In this document: piece by piece, positions 8,357 to 18,177 of the stretch
Position numbering within the stretch: position 1 is the first letter of the stretch
Layout: each line of letters begins with the position of its first letter
Source of the DNA: Prochlorococcus sp. AG-412-J13
GTDB taxonomy: Bacteria; Cyanobacteriota; Cyanobacteriia; PCC-6307; Cyanobiaceae
Length of the DNA stretch: 36,365 bases
NCBI GenBank assembly: GCA_003214815.1
Contig: QCLE01000005.1
Location: 74,724-111,088 of the forward strand
Direction of reading: 5' to 3'
The notes under the pieces: model-generated
Told to the model about the DNA's origin: nothing
Seen by the model: the letters and a program-made list of their open reading frames with translations, nothing else
Database searches by the model: none
Translations under genes and position numbers: made by a program

Positions 8357-9720
8357 TGAAATCACAAATAACTATCAAAAAAATTCAAGATCTTTTGATT
8401 AAAGGATTTCAAACTATATATGTGGATGATGATACATCTAGAAGAATGTGGTGGGCTTCTTTAGAAGTTATTCAAAAAGATTTTCTATTGCATAATTATC
8501 AACAGGGAGGTATTTGGGTTGCCTCGCCTTTGCCAGCTCTTAATGATAAAAAATTTTTTAATCAACTTAATGGATGGCTTTGGTCGCCAAAGGGGTATCC
8601 ATACTTTCAAAATGAGCATGCAGGTTTTTTACCAGTCAATAATTCAGATAAGTTAAAAAAAGATTTTGATTTAGTGAGTAATTATAAAGTTTTAAATCTT
8701 AGCCATAAAGATGGTTATGAACCTTTTTTGATGATAATCACCCCTAATTTTCAATGTATCTTATCAATTGCAGGAGAAAAAGATAAGAAAATTCTATTAA
8801 TGAAGTGTGATGAAGAAAGCTTGAAAATTTCAATTGAATTAATGCATGCGAAATTACATAATGCAAATTATGAGGAAGGGGTTAAATTTCGTGAGGCAAT
8901 AAATAATTTAGGAAATTTGAATATGAATAATCAATTTGAAAAATCCTTCTGGCCAATCTTATCGGCAAAATTAGCAAATTTGGTGCCAAATCACAATATA
9001 CAGAATTCTGTAAAAAACGATGAAAAAAATGTGCAAATAACTGAAGCAAAATTATTACGTGCAATTTCTCATGAAGTCAGAACGCCTTTGGCAACAATAA
9101 GAACCCTCATAAGTTCTACTTTAAAAAAATACAATATGGATGAATCAATGAGGAATCGTTTAATTCAAATAGATAATGAATGTAATGAACAAATTGATAG
9201 GTTTGGTTTAATCTTTAATGCAGCAGAATTAGTCAGTGAAGAAGTCCCATCATTAAATAACTTGGCGAAAATTAATTTAGCCGAAATTTTTAAAAAGCTT
9301 GCTCCTTTATGGAATAAACAATTAAGTCGTCGTGGTATTTCTTTAAAGATAGATATCCCCAAACAACTTCCGCAAATTTTGAGTGATTCTGAAAAATTAG
9401 AATTAATGTTAAGAGGATTAATTGATAAAAATACTAGAGGATTAAAAGAAGGTAGTACATTGATTTTAGAATTAAGACCAGCTGGTCAAAAACTTAAACT
9501 TCAACTAAAAGCACAAAAATTAGATAACAATCAAAAAGAAATTTTAAAAAAAGATAACGGTTCTGATATTGGTCCTGTTTTAAATTGGAACCCTCAAACC
9601 GGAAGTTTACAACTTAGTCAAAATGCCACTCAAAAGTTGTTAGCTAGTTTAGGAGGGCATGTCACACAAAGACGAGATACAGGTTTGACAGTATTTTTTC
9701 CGATTTCAGATTCAAAATGA
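8356..9720 (+). CDS. Divergent sensor histidine kinase-like protein
   Basis: A 454-residue protein without membrane segments. Residues 1-220 form an unrecognised sensory region (WWASLEVIQKDF near the start). A HisKA dimerisation domain follows, with the phospho-acceptor in AISHEVRTPLATIRT (His239). The ATP-binding half is degenerate: the expected N-box is replaced by LRGLIDKNTRGL, and no clean DxGxG box is seen, only DNGSDIG further on, before the C-terminal GGHVTQRRDTGLTVFFP. It may phosphorylate weakly or act through a partner kinase. It is coupled to rodA by overlap and lies 111 bp before psaD. No partner response regulator lies nearby. Family call good, activity uncertain. Confidence 0.78.
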   Translation: MKSQITIKKIQDLLIKGFQTIYVDDDTSRRMWWASLEVIQKDFLLHNYQQGGIWVASPLPALNDKKFFNQLNGWLWSPKGYPYFQNEHAGFLPVNNSDKLKKDFDLVSNYKVLNLSHKDGYEPFLMIITPNFQCILSIAGEKDKKILLMKCDEESLKISIELMHAKLHNANYEEGVKFREAINNLGNLNMNNQFEKSFWPILSAKLANLVPNHNIQNSVKNDEKNVQITEAKLLRAISHEVRTPLATIRTLISSTLKKYNMDESMRNRLIQIDNECNEQIDRFGLIFNAAELVSEEVPSLNNLAKINLAEIFKKLAPLWNKQLSRRGISLKIDIPKQLPQILSDSEKLELMLRGLIDKNTRGLKEGSTLILELRPAGQKLKLQLKAQKLDNNQKEILKKDNGSDIGPVLNWNPQTGSLQLSQNATQKLLASLGGHVTQRRDTGLTVFFPISDSK

Positions 9721-9831
9721 AATGAGAAAAAAGTTATACATATATTAAATAATGTAGAAAATTTGCTATTAATTTTGAATTTTGCAAAATATGAATGCTA
9801 ATTTCTTATTAGAAATAACTCAAAATCTAGG

Positions 9832-10254
9832 ATGACTGAAACTTTAGTTGGTCAATTTCCAAAGCATATTGGAAGTACTGGGGGTTTATTAAACTCAGCA
9901 GAAACCGAAGAAAAATATGCAATTGTATGGAAAAGTTCAAAGGAACAAGCATTTGAATTGCCCACTGGTGGAGCTGCTATTATGCATGAAGGTGATAATT
10001 TAATGTACTTTGCCAGAAAAGAACAATGCCTTGCATTGGGGACGCAATTAAGGGCTTTTAAACCAAGAATTGAGGACTTCAAAATATACCGAATTTTCTC
10101 TGGTGGCGATATTGAATTTTTACATCCAAAAGATGGTGTGTTCCCTGAAAAAGTTAATGAGGGTAGAGAAATAGTTGGTCATAACCCAAGGCGCATTGGA
10201 GAGAATCCTAATCCAGCTGGATTAAAATTTACAACTAAGAATACTTTTGATTAA
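9832..10254 (+). CDS. psaD: Photosystem I reaction-centre subunit II
   Basis: A 140-residue stromal/cytoplasmic-face subunit of photosystem I that docks ferredoxin and stabilises PsaC. Family landmarks are the N-terminal FGGSTGGLL-like segment (here [20 protein letters not shown]), [22 protein letters not shown], the [22 protein letters not shown] core and the C-terminal GxNPNPAxLKF. Length matches cyanobacterial PsaD without the plastid N-terminal extension. It sits as a separate unit between the kinase-like gene and trpE. Certain. Confidence 0.99.
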   Translation: MTETLVGQFPKHIGSTGGLLNSAETEEKYAIVWKSSKEQAFELPTGGAAIMHEGDNLMYFARKEQCLALGTQLRAFKPRIEDFKIYRIFSGGDIEFLHPKDGVFPEKVNEGREIVGHNPRRIGENPNPAGLKFTTKNTFD

Positions 10255-10282
10255 CTTTCTTAAAGTTGATATAAAAGAAAAA

Positions 10283-10294
10283 TATAATTATAAT
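10283..10294 (+). promoter_or_regulatory. Two overlapping candidate -10 elements before trpE
   Basis: TATAAT occurs at 10283-10288 and again at 10289-10294, 20-31 bp before the trpE ATG, which would give a very short leader. A 6-bp hairpin (AACTTT...AAAGTT, 10253-10267) over the psaD stop lies just upstream and could end psaD transcription, though no T-run follows it. Motif evidence only. Confidence 0.4.
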
Positions 10295-10313
10295 TTGGGT
10301 TGACATTATTAGT

Positions 10314-11834
10314 ATGATCAGCTCACACAAAGATAGTTTTTTAAAGGCTTACAAAGAAGGTAAAAATTTTATACCTATCGCTCAAACCTGGCCAGCGGAT
10401 TTAGAATCGCCATTGTCGACTTGGTTAAAGTTATCTGAAAAAGATTCACATGGTGTCTTCCTAGAGTCTGTAGAAGGGGGGGAGAGTTTGGGAAGGTGGA
10501 GCGTCATAGCTACAAAACCTCTTTGGGAAGCAGTGTGTTATGGAGAAGAAATAGTTAGAACTTGGAATAATGGAAAAACTGAAATTTTTAAAGGGGATCC
10601 CTTCAATATTTTAAGAACTTGGACAAATGAATATAAATCATATTCGTTAGATAACTTCCCATCAATTGGACAATTATATGGTTCTTGGGGGTATGAATTA
10701 ATTAATCGAATAGAACCAAGCGTTCCAATAAATGAAATAGAAGAAAACAATATAGCTTATGGTTCTTGGATGTTTTTTGATCAGTTAGTTATTTTTGATC
10801 AAATCAAAAGATGCATAACCTCAGTAGTTTACGCAGATATAACTTCTTCAAAAGATGCCTCTATTGAAGAAATTTATTTAAATTCAATTTCTAAAATTCA
10901 GAAAACTAGAAATTTAATGAAAGTTCCTCTAAAAGAAAACGAGTTTTTAGATTGGAACGAAAATAAGAATTTAAATTTAGACCTTAAAAGTAATTGGAAG
11001 AAAAAAGAGTTTAAGGATGCAGTTCTATCGGCAAAAGAATATATAAGAAACGGAGATATCTTTCAAATAGTTTTAAGTCAGAGATTTCATGCTCAGGTCA
11101 ATAATGAACCATTCAATTTATACAGAAGTTTAAGGATGGTTAATCCTTCACCATATATGTCTTTTTTTGATTTTGGCTCATGGTACCTGATAGGTTCTAG
11201 TCCTGAAGTTATGGTTAAAGCTGAAAAAAATACAAAAAGTCAAATCGTTGCAAGCTTAAGACCAATAGCTGGTACAAGACCAAGAGGAAATGATCCCAAA
11301 CAAGATCTGGAATTAGAAAAGGATTTATTAAAAGATCCAAAAGAGATAGCAGAGCATGTAATGTTAATAGATCTTGGAAGAAATGATCTTGGAAGAGTTT
11401 GTGAAATTGGTACCGTGGAGGTCAAAGATTTAATGGTTATTGAAAAATATTCACATGTTATGCATATAGTGAGTGAAGTGAAGGGAATCTTGAAAAATAA
11501 CAGTGATGTATGGGATTTGCTTAAAGCATGTTTCCCCGCTGGAACAGTAACTGGGGCACCAAAAATAAGAGCTATGCAATTAATTAAAGAGTTTGAAAAA
11601 GAAGCTAGAGGACCTTATGCGGGTGTTTATGGATCTATTGATATTAATGGTGCATTAAATACGGCAATTACAATAAGAACAATGATAGTGAATCCCTCAA
11701 AAGATGGAAAATATAATGTATCGGTTCAGGCAGGTGCTGGAATAGTTGCAGATTCTTCGCCTGAAAATGAATATCAAGAGACAATTAATAAAGCTAAGGG
11801 GATACTAAAAGCATTAGCCTGTTTGGATAAATAA
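10314..11834 (+). CDS. trpE: Anthranilate synthase component I
   Basis: A 506-residue chorismate-utilising enzyme; with the TrpG glutaminase it makes anthranilate, the first committed step to tryptophan. It shows the N-terminal ESVEGGESLGRWSVIA feedback-site region (the LLESxxx tryptophan-binding motif in other TrpE proteins), then QIVLSQRF, SPYMSFFDFG, the catalytic LRPIAGTRPRG, HVMLIDLGRNDLGRV, FPAGTVTGAPKIRAM and GPYAGVYGSID, and ends with VQAGAGIVADSSPENEYQET. Full length. The gshA-like gene starts at the base after its stop, suggesting one transcript although the pathways differ. Confidence 0.97.
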   Translation: MISSHKDSFLKAYKEGKNFIPIAQTWPADLESPLSTWLKLSEKDSHGVFLESVEGGESLGRWSVIATKPLWEAVCYGEEIVRTWNNGKTEIFKGDPFNILRTWTNEYKSYSLDNFPSIGQLYGSWGYELINRIEPSVPINEIEENNIAYGSWMFFDQLVIFDQIKRCITSVVYADITSSKDASIEEIYLNSISKIQKTRNLMKVPLKENEFLDWNENKNLNLDLKSNWKKKEFKDAVLSAKEYIRNGDIFQIVLSQRFHAQVNNEPFNLYRSLRMVNPSPYMSFFDFGSWYLIGSSPEVMVKAEKNTKSQIVASLRPIAGTRPRGNDPKQDLELEKDLLKDPKEIAEHVMLIDLGRNDLGRVCEIGTVEVKDLMVIEKYSHVMHIVSEVKGILKNNSDVWDLLKACFPAGTVTGAPKIRAMQLIKEFEKEARGPYAGVYGSIDINGALNTAITIRTMIVNPSKDGKYNVSVQAGAGIVADSSPENEYQETINKAKGILKALACLDK

Positions 11835-12953
11835 ATGAGTAAAGATAATCTTTATAAAGGTTTTGAGGTCGAACTTTTTACAGGTTCTTTTGATTCTCAT
11901 ATTGGTGTTTCAGCTGATATTGAGAAAAAATTTTCTGATTTTGTAAAAGAGCCAGATAACAGAAATGTTGAATATATAACAGCACCTGAAAAAGACTACA
12001 ATTTTTTATACGAGAAATTAATAACTCCAAGAAAAAAGTTAAGAAAGTGGCTAAATACTAAAAATTTAACAATCATTCCATCATCTACTCTTTGTTTTAA
12101 ACACGATATTCAATTTCAAAGATCTGATATTGAAAATGTTTATCATCAATTTATTCAGGATAATTATGGAATATCTATTGCGACTTCAAGTGTTCATATA
12201 AATATAGGAATAGATAATTTAGATAAGCTTTTTACAGCTATTAGACTTATAAGATCTGAGGCTGCTCTATATTTATCCTTAAGTGCTAGTTCACCTTTTT
12301 TAAATAATAAAATTACGGATAATCACTCTCAGAGATGGATCCAGTTTCCTAAAACACCAAGTAGGGTACCTTTTTTTGTAAACCATAATTCTTATATCGA
12401 TTGGATAGAGGAAAACATATCTAATAGAAACATGCAAAATATTAGGCATTTTTGGTCTTCAATCCGACCAAATGGTCCCCAAAGACCATTAATTCTTGAT
12501 CGTTTGGAATTAAGAATTTGTGATTTTGTTTATGATATTAATCTGCTTTTAGGGATAACGGCCATGATAGAACTAAGGATTTTAAATCTTTTTGAAAATA
12601 TAAATACCCTAGATCCTTTGAATTCCAGTATTTTTTCTATGGATGAATTATCAGAAATATGTGATCAAAATGAAATAAATGCTGCTAAAGATAGTCTGAA
12701 TTCAGAGTTAATTCACTGGCAAGATGGCAAAAAAGTTATTTGTAGAGAATGGATTCAAAACTTATTATCAGATTTATCATCCACAGCAGAAAATTTTGGT
12801 ATGAAGCATCTTTTGAATCCTATCTATAAAGTGCTTGAAGAAGGTAATCAATCTATGAAATGGATAAATCAATATGAAAAAGGTCTTTCTATTGAGCAAA
12901 TAATGAAAATTTCTATCGAAGATATGATTAGGAGTGAAGACGAGAATGTTTGA
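11835..12953 (+). CDS. gshA: Glutamate-cysteine ligase, cyanobacterial type
   Basis: A 372-residue ATP-dependent ligase joining glutamate and cysteine, the first step of glutathione synthesis. It matches the cyanobacterial form: the N-terminus YKGFEVELFTG, the central SIATSSVHINIGID substrate loop, the region around SRVPFFVNHNSYIDWIE, and LDRLELRICD. Marine picocyanobacteria use this branch rather than the E. coli form. The ATG abuts the trpE stop. A 7-bp inverted repeat (AATGTTT/AAACATT, 12945-12970) spans its stop codon before the 53-bp gap to ppc; no T-run follows, so I do not call it a terminator. Confidence 0.9.
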   Translation: MSKDNLYKGFEVELFTGSFDSHIGVSADIEKKFSDFVKEPDNRNVEYITAPEKDYNFLYEKLITPRKKLRKWLNTKNLTIIPSSTLCFKHDIQFQRSDIENVYHQFIQDNYGISIATSSVHINIGIDNLDKLFTAIRLIRSEAALYLSLSASSPFLNNKITDNHSQRWIQFPKTPSRVPFFVNHNSYIDWIEENISNRNMQNIRHFWSSIRPNGPQRPLILDRLELRICDFVYDINLLLGITAMIELRILNLFENINTLDPLNSSIFSMDELSEICDQNEINAAKDSLNSELIHWQDGKKVICREWIQNLLSDLSSTAENFGMKHLLNPIYKVLEEGNQSMKWINQYEKGLSIEQIMKISIEDMIRSEDENV

Positions 12954-13006
12954 TTATTTAAATAAACATTTGATCTGAACATTTTCACTTGTGACATAAT
13001 GATTAT

Positions 13007-15976
13007 ATGGAATCTTTTCGACAGATAAAAAATAATAACGTGGATCTTATAAGTAACAATGATCCACTGGATAAAAATCGTCTTTTAATAGAAGATCTAT
13101 GGGAATCTGTGCTCAGAGAAGAATGCCCAGATGATCAAGCAGAGAGATTGATACAGCTTAAGGAATTAAGTTATTCAAAACAAATTGATGGTGATAGGTC
13201 AAAAACTTTTAAAACTGAAATAGTTGATATTGTAAATTCTATGGATTTAGCAGAATCCATTGCAGCAGCAAGGGCGTTTTCATTGTATTTTCAACTCGTG
13301 AATATTTTGGAACAAAGAGTTGAGGAAGATAGATATATTCAAAGCTTTACCAATAAGGATGTCCAAAAATCGCCCGATAATCTTGATCCTTTTGCCCCAG
13401 CATTGGCTAGGCAAAATGCTCCAGTAACTTTTAGAGAATTATTCTACAGACTGAGGAAATTAAATGTACCACCAGGGAAATTAGAAGAGTTATTGCAGGA
13501 AATGGATATCCGTTTAGTTTTTACTGCACATCCGACTGAGATAGTGAGACATACGATTAGACATAAGCAAACAAGAGTGGCAAATTTGTTAAAAAAAATA
13601 CAGATTGAGCAATTTCTACCAAAAGAAGAAAAAAATTCTCTAAAAACCCAATTAAAAGAAGAAGTAAGACTTTGGTGGAGAACAGATGAATTGCATCAAT
13701 TTAAACCTTCAGTGTTAGACGAAGTAGATTATGCCTTGCATTATTTTCAGCAAGTTTTATTTAATGCAATGCCTCAATTGAGGTGTAGGATAGCTGAAGC
13801 ACTCGCCGAAAATTATCCAGATGTTCAGATGCCCTCTGAATCTTTTTGTAACTTTGGTTCTTGGGTAGGCTCTGATAGGGACGGTAATCCATCGGTTACT
13901 CCTGAGATAACATGGAGAACTGCTTGCTACCAAAGGCAGTTGATGTTGGAAAGATATATTATTGCGACATCTAATCTTAGAGATCAATTAAGTGTCTCGA
14001 TGCAATGGAGTCAAGTCAGTGCTTCTTTATTAGAGTCACTCGAAACTGACAGGGTTAAGTTTCCAGAAATTTATGAAGCTAGGGCTACAAGGTATAGATC
14101 AGAACCTTACAGATTGAAATTAAGTTATATTTTAGAAAAATTAAGGTTAACACAAGAAAGAAATAATTTATTAGCTGATAGTGGGTGGAAATTTGACTTA
14201 AAGAGAGAAATTGATAGCAAAAATCAAGATAAAGATGAAAACTTATATTACAAGTCAGTAAACGAATTTACTTATGATCTCGAATTAATTAAAAATAGCC
14301 TGATTAGTACAGATTTAACTTGCGAGTCTGTAAACACGTTACTTACTCAGGTTCATATTTTTGGATTTTCTTTAGCAAGTTTAGATATTCGTCAAGAGAG
14401 TACAAGGCATAGTGATGCTATACAAGAGCTTACAAATTATCTTGATTTATCTGTGCAATATGACCAAATGTCTGAGGAAGAGAAAATTAAATGGCTTATT
14501 GATGAATTAAATACAAAAAGGCCTTTAATTCCATCTGACGTTAACTGGACAAAGACTACAGAAGAAACCTTTTCAGTTTTTAAAATGGTTAAGAGACTAC
14601 AGCAAGAATTTGGAAGTCGCATTTGTCATTCTTATGTAATTTCAATGAGTCATAGTGCATCTGATTTGCTTGAAGTTCTCTTATTGGCAAAAGAAATGGG
14701 ACTTCTTGATCAAAATTCACAAAAGTCAAAATTATTAGTTGTTCCTCTTTTTGAAACTGTTGAAGACCTCAAAAGAGCTCCAGAAGTAATGGAAAAGTTA
14801 TTTAAATTAGATTTTTATAGATCATTATTGCCAAAAGTGGGAGAATCTTTTAAACCTCTTCAAGAATTAATGCTTGGATATTCTGATAGCAATAAAGATT
14901 CGGGGTTTGTTTCTAGTAATTGGGAAATTCATAGAGCCCAAATAGCTCTTCAAAATCTTTCAAGTAGAAATAATATATTCCTAAGACTTTTTCATGGAAG
15001 AGGTGGATCTGTAGGGAGAGGGGGAGGACCAGCCTATCAGGCAATATTGGCTCAACCAAGCGGCACTTTAAAAGGTCGAATAAAAATAACAGAACAAGGA
15101 GAAGTTTTAGCCTCTAAATATAGTCTTCCTGAACTAGCTTTGTATAATCTTGAGACTGTCACTACAGCAGTAATTCAAAATAGTTTGGTAAATAATAGAC
15201 TTGACGCTACTCCAGAATGGAATCAATTAATGTCTAGGTTGGCAGAAACATCAAGGTCGCACTACAGAAAATTAGTTCATGAGAATCCTGATTTGTTAAA
15301 TTTCTTTCAAGAGGTCACTCCAATAGAAGAAATAAGTAAATTGCAGATATCTAGTAGGCCTGCTAGAAGAAAAAAAGGTGCAAAAGATTTGTCAAGTTTA
15401 AGAGCTATTCCATGGGTATTTGGCTGGACACAAAGTAGATTTCTTTTGCCAAGTTGGTTTGGAGTAGGCACTGCATTGTCATCTGAATTAAATTCAGATC
15501 CACAACAAATTGAATTATTAAGAGTTCTCCATCAAAGATGGCCATTTTTTAGGATGCTTATATCTAAGGTAGAAATGACATTATCTAAGGTGGATTTGGA
15601 AGTTGCTAGATATTATGTTGATACTCTTGGCAGTAAAGAAAATAAAGATTCTTTTGATTATATTTTTGAAGTAATTTCTAAAGAATATAATCTTACAAAA
15701 TCTTTGATACTAGAAATAACTGGTAAAAATAAGCTCCTAGAATCTGATAGAGACTTGAAATCATCAGTAAGCTTGAGAAATAAGACAATCATCCCATTGG
15801 GTTTTTTGCAAGTTTCACTTTTAAGAAGACTAAGAGACCAGACAAGACAACCCCCAATAAGCGAATTTATTATTGATAAAGATGAATCTAGAAGAGCTTA
15901 CAGTAGAAGTGAACTATTGAGGGGGGCACTTTTAACTATTAATGGGATAGCGGCTGGCATGAGAAATACAGGTTGA
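13007..15976 (+). CDS. ppc: Phosphoenolpyruvate carboxylase
   Basis: A 989-residue enzyme that adds bicarbonate to PEP to make oxaloacetate, replenishing the incomplete TCA cycle and feeding amino-acid synthesis. Catalytic motifs are all present: [12 protein letters not shown] (catalytic His), [61 protein letters not shown], the [13 protein letters not shown] segment and the invariant C-terminus [10 protein letters not shown]. The N-terminal phosphorylation Ser of plant PEPC is not visible, as in other bacteria. The next gene begins 3 bp after its stop. Confidence 0.98.
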   Translation: MESFRQIKNNNVDLISNNDPLDKNRLLIEDLWESVLREECPDDQAERLIQLKELSYSKQIDGDRSKTFKTEIVDIVNSMDLAESIAAARAFSLYFQLVNILEQRVEEDRYIQSFTNKDVQKSPDNLDPFAPALARQNAPVTFRELFYRLRKLNVPPGKLEELLQEMDIRLVFTAHPTEIVRHTIRHKQTRVANLLKKIQIEQFLPKEEKNSLKTQLKEEVRLWWRTDELHQFKPSVLDEVDYALHYFQQVLFNAMPQLRCRIAEALAENYPDVQMPSESFCNFGSWVGSDRDGNPSVTPEITWRTACYQRQLMLERYIIATSNLRDQLSVSMQWSQVSASLLESLETDRVKFPEIYEARATRYRSEPYRLKLSYILEKLRLTQERNNLLADSGWKFDLKREIDSKNQDKDENLYYKSVNEFTYDLELIKNSLISTDLTCESVNTLLTQVHIFGFSLASLDIRQESTRHSDAIQELTNYLDLSVQYDQMSEEEKIKWLIDELNTKRPLIPSDVNWTKTTEETFSVFKMVKRLQQEFGSRICHSYVISMSHSASDLLEVLLLAKEMGLLDQNSQKSKLLVVPLFETVEDLKRAPEVMEKLFKLDFYRSLLPKVGESFKPLQELMLGYSDSNKDSGFVSSNWEIHRAQIALQNLSSRNNIFLRLFHGRGGSVGRGGGPAYQAILAQPSGTLKGRIKITEQGEVLASKYSLPELALYNLETVTTAVIQNSLVNNRLDATPEWNQLMSRLAETSRSHYRKLVHENPDLLNFFQEVTPIEEISKLQISSRPARRKKGAKDLSSLRAIPWVFGWTQSRFLLPSWFGVGTALSSELNSDPQQIELLRVLHQRWPFFRMLISKVEMTLSKVDLEVARYYVDTLGSKENKDSFDYIFEVISKEYNLTKSLILEITGKNKLLESDRDLKSSVSLRNKTIIPLGFLQVSLLRRLRDQTRQPPISEFIIDKDESRRAYSRSELLRGALLTINGIAAGMRNTG

Positions 15977-15979
15977 AAA

Positions 15980-16426
15980 TTGCAATATTTTTCTAAAAAA
16001 AAACTTGTTCTTCCAGAAGGTTATTTTGTGGACTCTTCTCAAATCCCATTAGCTAAAGAAGTTAACAAACTTTTAGCGAATTGTGGTTGTGAGACATTTC
16101 CTATAAAACCTCTTTCTGAGGCTATTCAGAAAAGTAATTTCTTTTTTACCATACAGAATGAATTAAAAAAAAAATTATATGGTTTTGTAAGGGTTACGTC
16201 CGACAGGGGATTGAATGCTAACTTGTGGAATTTAAGTGCATTGCCAGGTAATAATCAGCAACTTTATTATTCAATATTGCTTCAAGTAACTCTTGAGAAA
16301 ATAAATAGAGAAATGCCTGGATGCAGTATTTCTGTACAGGCTCCAGTATCCTCGTTTAGAAGTTTAGAGGAAAATGGTTTCATACTAGATCCAAATGGAA
16401 TAAGAGTAATGGGATATAAACTTTAA
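15980..16426 (+). CDS. GNAT-like N-acetyltransferase
   Basis: A 148-residue protein with GNAT-fold features: a conserved strand-strand pair KLYGFVRVTSDRGLNANLWNLSALPG, a helix with an alternating hydrophobic pattern, then SISVQAPVSSFRSLEENGFILDP, the usual RSxxxNGF end. The acetyl-CoA loop Q/RxxGxG/A is weak (NNQQLYYSILLQ), so activity is uncertain. It has no ATG near the N-terminus; the TTG at 15980, three bases after the ppc stop, is the most plausible start and suggests reinitiation after ppc. Substrate unknown. Confidence 0.7.
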   Translation: MQYFSKKKLVLPEGYFVDSSQIPLAKEVNKLLANCGCETFPIKPLSEAIQKSNFFFTIQNELKKKLYGFVRVTSDRGLNANLWNLSALPGNNQQLYYSILLQVTLEKINREMPGCSISVQAPVSSFRSLEENGFILDPNGIRVMGYKL

Positions 16427-16437
16427 AAATCATGTTA

Positions 16438-16511
16438 CGAGCATGGAGGGATTCGAACCCCCGACTCTCAGAACCGGAATCTGATGCTCTATCCAACTGA
16501 GCTACATGCCC
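16438..16511 (-). tRNA. tRNA-Arg (CCG)
   Basis: The minus strand reads as a 74-nt tRNA. The acceptor arms GGGCATG and CATGCTC pair with one G-U, the T loop is GGTTCGAATCC, and the anticodon loop between AGA and TCT arms contains CCG (Arg). No CCA is encoded. It lies 11 bp after the GNAT-like gene and antisense to it, and the recF coding frame begins about 60 bp beyond its 5' end. Confidence 0.95.
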
Positions 16512-16571
16512 TTTAATTTTTCAATTTCTTTAAAGAAAATCTAAATATTTTAAACTTAGCTAATTTAATTA

Positions 16572-17683
16572 ATGAATGCACCAAAAAAATTTTTTTAAAT
16601 AAATTAAAAATTAAAAATTTTCGGAACCATAAAAGTTTCGAAATTGATCTAAAAGAGCAAAGAGCAATTGTTCTTGGCTGTAATGGTATTGGCAAGTCAA
16701 ATTTACTTGAATCGGTTGAATTTTTAAGTCAATTAAAATCTAATAGAGCATTAAGCGATAAAGATTTAATAGAGAATGATAGTGATATGGCTGTAGTCAT
16801 AGGACAGATCAATTTTAAAGACGATTTAAAGTTAAATTTATTCCGAAAAGGCCCTAAAAAAATTTATGTCAATGAATCAATCTTGAAAAAACAGACTGAA
16901 ATAAAAAATTATATCCGGAGTGTATGTTTCTGTTCTAATGATATAGATATTGTTAGAAGTGAACCCAGTTATCGAAGAATATGGATTGATAAAATCGTAT
17001 CTCAGCTTGAACCAGTATATTTAGACCTGATAAGTAGATTTAATAGGATTTTAAAGCAAAGAAGTCATTTTTGGCGTTCGGAAAGTTTCTTAAAAACCCA
17101 ATCTTCAGATATTGTTGAAACCTTTGATATTCAAATGTCAATAATAAGTACAAGAATTTTTAGGAGAAGAAGAAGAGCTTTATTAAAAATAAAACCATAT
17201 GTTGAATATTGGCATAATCATTTAAGTAAATCTAAAGAGCAAATAAACATAAATTATCTTTCGGGGATAAAAAATATAATTCCAGAAGAAGAAGAAGAAG
17301 AAGTTGTTGTTAGTAAAAAAATAGCAGAACAATTATTAAATCAGCGTTCAATAGAAGCATTGACTGGTAAATGTAATTTTGGCCCTCATCGTGATGATGT
17401 TGAGTTTCTAATTAATAATGTTTCAGTTAGGAAATATGGTTCATCAGGACAGCAAAGGACTTTTATCTTGGCTTTAAAGATGGCTGAACTAGATTTATTA
17501 ACTAAAACATTAAATGTCCCTCCAATACTTATATTAGATGATGTCTTGGCGGAATTAGATTTAACCAGGCAAAATTTGTTATTAAATTCTGTTGGTAAAG
17601 ATAGTCAATGTTTTATAAGTGCGACACATTTAGATAAATTTAATCAGTCTTTCTTAGGCTCTTCACAAATGATTCACTTATAA
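16572..17683 (+). CDS. recF: DNA repair/recombination ATPase RecF, with a start problem
   Basis: RecF loads RecA at gaps. Motifs are the N-terminal LKIKNFRNHKSF, Walker A GCNGIGKSN, signature SSGQQRTFILALKM, Walker B ILILDDVLAELD and the D-loop HLDKF. The coding frame (e.g. 16589-17683) has no ATG, GTG or TTG between the stop at 16514 and the conserved N-terminus. An ATG at 16572 is in another frame and would join it only if one base were added in the adjoining A7T7 run, giving MNAPKKIFLNKLKIKN. Alternatives are an ATT start at 16589, or the internal ATG at 16787, which would remove Walker A. A (GAA)6(GTT)3 tract at 17285-17311 encodes an acidic stretch. The frame is otherwise intact. Confidence 0.85.
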
Positions 17684-17735
17684 TTTTAAAAATGCATGAT
17701 TTTTAGCTAGTCTTAAATGCATATAAATTTCTTAA

Positions 17736-18170
17736 ATGGAAATCTACAAAAAAAATCAAATTTTAAGTTCGTTTAAGGATGAGCAAAAATTAAGTCATCA
17801 AAGTAAACACCTTTTGTTAGAACTTTATAGATGCGATTGCGAAAAATTAAATGACGAATCCTTTTTGCGCTGTACTTTAAATAGAGCGGCTAAATTGGCA
17901 AATGCAACAGTTTTGAATTTGATAAGTAATAAATTTGAACCTCAGGGGGTTACGGCAATTGCATTACTTGCTGAATCTCATATTTCAATACATACTTGGC
18001 CTGAATCTAGTTATTCTGCAGTCGATATTTTTACATGTGGTCAAAATATGATGCCTGAACTAGCTAGTCAATATTTAATTGAATCTTTGATGGCTAAGGA
18101 ACATTCTTTGCGAGTAATTGAGAGAAATCCACCTGCAGCAGTCCCTAAACAGCTCAGAACGACTGTTTAA
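17736..18170 (+). CDS. speD: S-adenosylmethionine decarboxylase proenzyme
   Basis: A 144-residue prokaryotic AdoMetDC, which makes decarboxylated SAM, the aminopropyl donor for spermidine. The self-cleavage site is in LAESHISIHTWPE: Ser81 becomes the pyruvoyl group after cleavage from Glu80. The catalytic HTWPE and the late DIFTCG (the Cys that acts as a proton donor) are present. Length is near the 120-140 residue prokaryotic type. A short repeated AAATGCAT occurs at 17690-17697 and 17715-17722 upstream; it may be chance. It converges with larE, 7 bp away. Confidence 0.95.
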   Translation: MEIYKKNQILSSFKDEQKLSHQSKHLLLELYRCDCEKLNDESFLRCTLNRAAKLANATVLNLISNKFEPQGVTAIALLAESHISIHTWPESSYSAVDIFTCGQNMMPELASQYLIESLMAKEHSLRVIERNPPAAVPKQLRTTV

Positions 18171-18177
18171 TACAAGA

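Noticed and set aside
12945-12970. Terminator after the gshA-like gene
   Set aside because: A 7-bp inverted repeat is present but it overlaps the stop codon and has no T-run after it.
17690-17722. AAATGCAT direct repeat before speD as an operator
   Set aside because: Only two 8-bp copies in AT-rich DNA; chance cannot be excluded.
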